A program made the position numbers and the translations under genes. The notes beneath the pieces are model-generated. The model saw only the letters and a list, made by a program, of their open reading frames with translations. It was not told the DNA's origin and did not search any database. From contig JAURWC010000075.1 of assembly GCA_030655135.1 (NCBI GenBank), positions 177,501 to 241,500 on the forward strand: DNA of 64,000 nt. The letters are read 5' to 3'. This document shows positions 58,527-64,000 of the stretch, piece after piece (the stretch's first letter is position 1; each line of letters begins with the position of its first letter). This DNA comes from Hyphomicrobiaceae bacterium. GTDB taxonomy: Bacteria; Pseudomonadota; Alphaproteobacteria; Rhizobiales; Hyphomicrobiaceae.

Positions 58527-59882
58527 TTGCGGTTGGGAAAGCTGATTCCATGTGCGGTGCTGGTCGCCGCATCGTATCTACATTGCGCCGCACACGCGGC
58601 GGGCGCCGATCCATGGGGCGCCGAGGTCGCCAAACCGCGATCCGACCCTGCTTCGCCTGCCGCCAAACGTCCCCGCAAGCCGGCTGCAAAACTGGACGAG
58701 GGCACGGGCCACCTGAACCTATCGGGAGACCGCTCCGCCACGATGGCGCGAATGGAACTGGATGGCGACGTGTCTGTGCAGGTTTTCACGCTGCCTAACC
58801 CCTATCGCGTCATCGTCGACCTGACCGGCACGACGGTGTTGTCGCCGCCCAAGCCCGGCAGCGGCTTTGGCCTGGTGGAGCGCTATCACAGCGGGCGCTT
58901 CGAGGCGGGCAAAAGCCGGATCGTGATGGAGACGCTGGGGCCGGTAAAAGCCACAGCCTTTCCAATTTCGCCCGGCCCCAACGGCGCCAAGGTGCTGGAG
59001 ATCGCTCTGACGCCCATCCCGGTGAACGAGTTCGGACAGGGCACCGGGGCAGCGCCGGCAGCACCCGCTGCCTCCGAGCAGCCAGCCGCACCCGAAGGCG
59101 GCGGCATTTCCGCCGGCGGCGTTGCGCCTGACTTCGGGGCCGGGCTGCCAGGAACGGCGGCCCCGCCACCGCCCGCCCGGCCAGTGATCGTGATCGATCC
59201 CGGTCATGGCGGCATCGATCCCGGCGCGATAGGCGCGGAAAATCTGTTCGAAAAAACGATCGTGATGGCCGTTGGAGAGCAGCTGGCCCTGGCGCTGAAC
59301 GCCAAGGATCGCTATGAGGTGCGGCTGACGCGGTCCGCCGATGTCTTCGTGGCGCTCGACCAGCGCGTAGCGTTCTCGCGCAAGAACACGGCCAACCTTT
59401 TCATATCGCTGCACGCAGACTCGCTCGAACAATCGAGCCTGTCGCAAAGCATCTCCGGCGCTACCGTCTACACGCTGTCGGAGCGCGCCTCCGACGAGCA
59501 GGCGCGCCAAATGGCCGAGAAAGAAAACGCTTCCGACCTCCTGGCCGGCCTTTCCACCTCCCAAGGCGACAACGACGAGGTCAAGAACATCCTGATCGAT
59601 CTGATGAAACGGGAAACCGCCAGCTTCTCGGCCGAGTTCGCAGGTGTCTTGCGCGGCAGCCTGGGCAAAAGCATCCAGCTATCCCGCGACCCGATGCGCT
59701 CGGCGGCCTTCAAGGTCTTGAAACAGACACATGCGCCGTCTGTCCTCATTGAACTGGGCTACATGAGCAACACCGGCGACGCCAAGCGCCTGAATTCTCC
59801 CGAATGGCAGAAGAAGGTGGCCAATGCGATTGCCAATGCCGTCGACGCCTACTTCTCCAGCAGAACCGCGCGTGCCAAATAG
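58527..59882 (+). CDS. amiC: N-acetylmuramoyl-L-alanine amidase with AMIN domain
   Basis: 451 residues. Signal peptide (LGKLIPCAVLVAASYLHCAA). AMIN domain at about 75-165 (VQVFTLPNPYRVIVDLTGT) targets the septum. An Ala/Pro linker leads to the Amidase_3 zinc domain: VIDPGHGGIDPGAIG, ENLFEKTI (Glu), LFISLHADS, and VLIELGYMSN. Cuts peptide stems from glycan in cell separation. TTG start 58527 with GAGGGG upstream. Precedes mrcA on the same strand, as in related bacteria. Confidence 0.93.
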   Translation: MRLGKLIPCAVLVAASYLHCAAHAAGADPWGAEVAKPRSDPASPAAKRPRKPAAKLDEGTGHLNLSGDRSATMARMELDGDVSVQVFTLPNPYRVIVDLTGTTVLSPPKPGSGFGLVERYHSGRFEAGKSRIVMETLGPVKATAFPISPGPNGAKVLEIALTPIPVNEFGQGTGAAPAAPAASEQPAAPEGGGISAGGVAPDFGAGLPGTAAPPPPARPVIVIDPGHGGIDPGAIGAENLFEKTIVMAVGEQLALALNAKDRYEVRLTRSADVFVALDQRVAFSRKNTANLFISLHADSLEQSSLSQSISGATVYTLSERASDEQARQMAEKENASDLLAGLSTSQGDNDEVKNILIDLMKRETASFSAEFAGVLRGSLGKSIQLSRDPMRSAAFKVLKQTHAPSVLIELGYMSNTGDAKRLNSPEWQKKVANAIANAVDAYFSSRTARAK

Positions 59883-60063
59883 GCCGCGGCTGTCCGCCTT
59901 TGTGTGCAGAACGGCAAAACAGTACTTAACAACATCAAGCGGTTGGACGACGTGATGCCACATTCCGTGCTATTCTGCCGCCTTGACCCAACCGATTGCT
60001 GCGACGCAAGAGGAACCTCCTGGCCGCTCGTCATTTGCCAGCGCCAGGATCAAGGATGATCGA

Positions 60064-62694
60064 GTGACGTCCCTAGGAAGTTCACGGGCCCCCATTCTGC
60101 CGCCGCCAGTGCGCGCCAAACGCCGAAAGCGCAAGAGCCTGCTCTTGAGCTTCATCGGCTTTTGCTTTGCGAGCTTCGTCATCCTGTTTTTGGGTGGTGT
60201 CGGCGTCGGCGGCTACATGCTGTGGGAATACTCGAAGGACTTGCCGGGCTATGAAAGCCTCGCGAAGTATGAACCGCCGGTGATGACGCGAATCCACGCG
60301 CACGACGGCTCAATGATTGCCGAGTACGCGCGCGAGCGCCGCATCTTCGTGCCCATCAACGCCATTCCGCAACGCGTCGTGCAGGCGTTCCTGTCGGCTG
60401 AGGACAAGCGCTTCTACGAACACGGTGGCGTCGATCTGCAGGGCGTCGCCCGTGCCGTCTACAAGATGGTCGAGGGGAAGATCCGCGGCAGCGACCGGCG
60501 ACCCGAAGGCGCTTCCACCATCACACAGCAGGTCGCCAAGAACTTCCTGCTGACGTCCGAACGCAGCATGGACCGCAAGATCAAGGAGGCGATCCTCGCC
60601 GTCCGCATCGAGCGCGCATATCCGAAGGAAAAGATTCTAGAGCTCTACCTCAACGAGATCTATCTGGGCGTCGGCGCCTACGGCGTGGCCGCCGCCGGCC
60701 TGAACTATTTCAACAAGGAGCTGGGCGACCTCACCGTCGAGGAAGCGGCTTACCTCGCCGCACTGCCCAAGGCGCCCAATAACTACCATCCCTTCAAGGC
60801 GACCAAGAAAGCCACCGAACGCCGCAACTGGATCATCGGCGAGATGGCCGAGAACGGCTTCATCACGCACGAGGAAGGCGAAGTCGCCAAGGCCAAGCCG
60901 CTCGGCGTGAACTTCCGTCCCGGCGGCGCCCAGATATTCTCAGCCGAGTTCTTCGCCGAGGAAGTCCGCCGCTCGATCCTGGCCGAGTACGGTGAAGAAA
61001 AGCTGTATTCCGGTGGCCTGTCGATCCGCACGACGCTTGATCCCGACCTACAGGTGCAGGCACGGCTGTCGCTGATCGACGGCCTGGTCGAGTTCGACCG
61101 CAAGAAGGGCTGGCGCGGCCCCGTTAAGAAAATCGACGTGGCGGGCAACTGGGGCGAGTCTCTTGGCACCATTGACGTGCCACCTGATATGGCGCCCTGG
61201 CGCGTCGGCGTCGTCATCTCGACGGAAAAGACGAAGGCGCTGGTCGGCCTGAAGCCGCAACGTGGCCAGGACGGCAAACTCGCCACCACCCGCGAAGCCG
61301 TCGAGATCCACTTCGACGAGATGAAGTGGGCGCGCATCAAGGGGGCTGCCCCCAAAGCCGTCTCCGACGTGCTGACGGCAGGCGACGTCATCTACGTCGC
61401 GCCCAAGGACCCCAAGAAACTCGACGGCGTCTGGTCGCTGATGCAGATCCCCGAGGTTGGTGGCGGTCTCATCGCCATGGACCCGCATACCGGCCGCGTG
61501 CTCGCCATCGCCGGCGGCTTCTCGTTCGCCATCAGCCAGTTCGACCGCGCCGTGCAGGCCAAGCGCCAACCGGGCTCGTCGTTCAAGCCGTTCGTTTACG
61601 CCGCAGCGCTCGACAACGGCTACAAGCCGACCTCGATCGTGCTCGACGAGCCCATCGAGGTGAACCAGGGCCCCGGCCAGGACATCTGGCGGCCCGAGAA
61701 CTACAATAAGGAATCCTCGCTCGGTCCCGCGACGTTGCGCATCGGCATCGAGAAGTCGCGCAATCAGATGACGGTGCGGCTGGCGCAGGACATGGGCATG
61801 CCCATCATCACCGAATACGCCAAGCGTTTCGGCATCTACGACGACCTGCTGCCCGTTCTCTCCATGTCGCTCGGCGCTGGCGAAACCACGCTGCTGCGCA
61901 TGGCCACTGGCTACTGCATGCTGGCCAACGGCGGCAAGCAGGTGCGCCCCACATTGATCGACCGCATCCAGGATCGCTGGGGCCGTTCGGTCTGGAAGCA
62001 CGACGCACGCACCTGCCCGGACTGCAAGGCTGACCAGTGGGCCAACCAGGCCGAGCCCGAAGTCGCCGACGACCGGCCGCAGATCATCGACCCCTACACC
62101 GCCTATCAGGTCACCTCGATCATGGAAGGCGTCGTTCAGCGCGGCACGGCAACGTCGCTAAAATCGCTGGGCCGCCCCATTGCCGGAAAAACCGGCACGA
62201 CGAACGAGGAAAAGGACGCCTGGTTCATCGGCTACTCGCCTGATCTCGTCGTCGGCGTTTTCGTCGGCTACGACAATCCGCGTCCGATGGGCAAGGGCAA
62301 CACGGGCGGCAACGTTGCCGCTCCGATCTTTGGCAGCTTCATGAAGGTGGCACTGGCCAACAAGCCGGCCGCACCGTTCCGAATTCCGCAAGGCACCAAG
62401 ATGGTGCGCGTCAACCTGCAGACCGGTTTGCGCGCGGCGCCGGGCGATCCCAAGGCGATCATGGAGGCCTTCAAGCCCGACGAAGAGCCGGACGATGCGT
62501 ATTCCGTCATTGGCTTCCAGCAGACGACCAGCGGCGAGGGCGCAGCACCGCCGCCTGAAGATTCAGAGAGCTCGCCAGGCTCCGGCGGCGACGCAAATTG
62601 GTCGGCCGGCGACCGCCGCGCCGCAGGCGACAGTTATCGCCCGCCGCCTGGCCCCACGCCCGGCGTTCCCAGCCGCAGCCGCGACGTCTGGTAG
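60064..62694 (+). CDS. mrcA: Penicillin-binding protein 1A
   Basis: About 876 residues, bifunctional peptidoglycan synthase. N-terminal membrane helix (LLSFIGFCFASFVILFLGGV). GT51 glycosyltransferase with Glu113 (SAEDKRFYEH) and GASTITQQVAKNFLL; OB-like insertion; transpeptidase with SxxK Ser505 (PGSSFKP), SxN Ser565 (KSRNQM) and KTGT at 709. A Pro/Ser-rich C-terminal tail. GTG 60064 is preferred because AAGGATG lies 6-7 bases upstream; TTG 59983 would add 27 residues and has no ribosome site. Confidence 0.94.
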   Translation: MTSLGSSRAPILPPPVRAKRRKRKSLLLSFIGFCFASFVILFLGGVGVGGYMLWEYSKDLPGYESLAKYEPPVMTRIHAHDGSMIAEYARERRIFVPINAIPQRVVQAFLSAEDKRFYEHGGVDLQGVARAVYKMVEGKIRGSDRRPEGASTITQQVAKNFLLTSERSMDRKIKEAILAVRIERAYPKEKILELYLNEIYLGVGAYGVAAAGLNYFNKELGDLTVEEAAYLAALPKAPNNYHPFKATKKATERRNWIIGEMAENGFITHEEGEVAKAKPLGVNFRPGGAQIFSAEFFAEEVRRSILAEYGEEKLYSGGLSIRTTLDPDLQVQARLSLIDGLVEFDRKKGWRGPVKKIDVAGNWGESLGTIDVPPDMAPWRVGVVISTEKTKALVGLKPQRGQDGKLATTREAVEIHFDEMKWARIKGAAPKAVSDVLTAGDVIYVAPKDPKKLDGVWSLMQIPEVGGGLIAMDPHTGRVLAIAGGFSFAISQFDRAVQAKRQPGSSFKPFVYAAALDNGYKPTSIVLDEPIEVNQGPGQDIWRPENYNKESSLGPATLRIGIEKSRNQMTVRLAQDMGMPIITEYAKRFGIYDDLLPVLSMSLGAGETTLLRMATGYCMLANGGKQVRPTLIDRIQDRWGRSVWKHDARTCPDCKADQWANQAEPEVADDRPQIIDPYTAYQVTSIMEGVVQRGTATSLKSLGRPIAGKTGTTNEEKDAWFIGYSPDLVVGVFVGYDNPRPMGKGNTGGNVAAPIFGSFMKVALANKPAAPFRIPQGTKMVRVNLQTGLRAAPGDPKAIMEAFKPDEEPDDAYSVIGFQQTTSGEGAAPPPEDSESSPGSGGDANWSAGDRRAAGDSYRPPPGPTPGVPSRSRDVW

Positions 62695-62806
62695 CGCTTT
62701 TGCGCAGCCCGATTTCGCCTAGCCAGGACGTCGCGTTTACATCGGGCGGTCTACCCCTTATATCGACAGCCGACCCCTTCAATTTTCGTCTCTTTCGGAG
62801 GCCGCC

Positions 62807-63938
<1,132 letters not shown>

Positions 63939-63995
63939 GGACGGACCGGTCGACCTTCGCTTGGCGAAGTGCTAAGCTAATTACAGAGGTGGTCC

Positions 63996-64000
63996 ATGAC
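63996..64000 (+). CDS. Possible start of a downstream gene (truncated by window end)
   Basis: An ATG at 63996 follows AGAGGTGG with good spacing, 57 bases after prfB. Only two codons are partly visible, so nothing can be said of the product. Confidence 0.35.

Overview
The window (about 62% GC by eye) looks like ordinary chromosome of an alphaproteobacterium of the order Hyphomicrobiales (Rhizobiales). The basis is mixed. The gene strings aroQ-accB-accC-aat and rne-amiC-mrcA-prfB, the divergent tad/cpa pilus locus and the yej-type peptide transporter are typical of that group. The 23S rRNA carries a helix-9 insertion hairpin, there is a Rhizobiales-type palindromic repeat, and one promoter matches the EcfG general-stress sigma factor consensus. 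Genus is not determined. No phage, insertion sequence or CRISPR array was seen.

Layout. 1-3.5 kb: end of an rRNA operon (spacer, 23S, 5S, terminator). 3.6-10.6 kb: mixed single genes (VOC protein, a PQQ-fold dehydrogenase with altered active-site residues, small membrane proteins, an SDR, pheA and kdsB). 10.7-11.5 kb: three tandem palindromic repeats before a membrane-anchored cytochrome c. 11.6-19.5 kb: a five-gene peptide ABC transporter operon with two different binding proteins. 19.5-24.9 kb: a MntA/HepT toxin-antitoxin pair whose toxin gene is frameshifted, NlpC/P60 and M17 peptidases, a GST and a TPR lipoprotein. 24.9-36.3 kb: a complete-looking Tad pilus machine on the minus strand (two Flp pilins, CpaA, B, C, D, E, F, TadB, TadC), with a pilus accessory protein and two TadE-like minor pilins divergently on the plus strand. 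36.4-42.2 kb: TetR regulator, YdjM-like membrane protein, cation efflux protein, alpha/beta hydrolase, TspO and guaA. 42.3-46.1 kb: two paralogous GAF-GGDEF proteins around an ArsC-like protein, then a stress-type DUF892 gene, a probable small RNA and a His-rich secreted protein. 46.3-52.1 kb: aat, accC, accB, aroQ, a DsbA-like thioredoxin and an M48 protease. 52.3-64 kb: aminotransferase, M15-type peptidase, RNase E, amidase, PBP1A and prfB with its programmed frameshift.

How genes work together. The yej genes form one importer. The cpa/tad genes build a type IVc pilus. accB/accC supply two parts of acetyl-CoA carboxylase. amiC and mrcA act on peptidoglycan. The most interesting unannotated structure is at 44.97-45.12 kb on the minus strand: an intrinsic terminator preceded by hairpins whose loops expose C-rich, anti-Shine-Dalgarno-like stretches, with an EcfG-like promoter upstream. 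It looks like a stress-induced regulatory small RNA. Other points worth checking are the (GC)3 frameshift in hepT, the His/Asp-rich insertion in RNase E, and the altered active site of the PQQ-fold enzyme.
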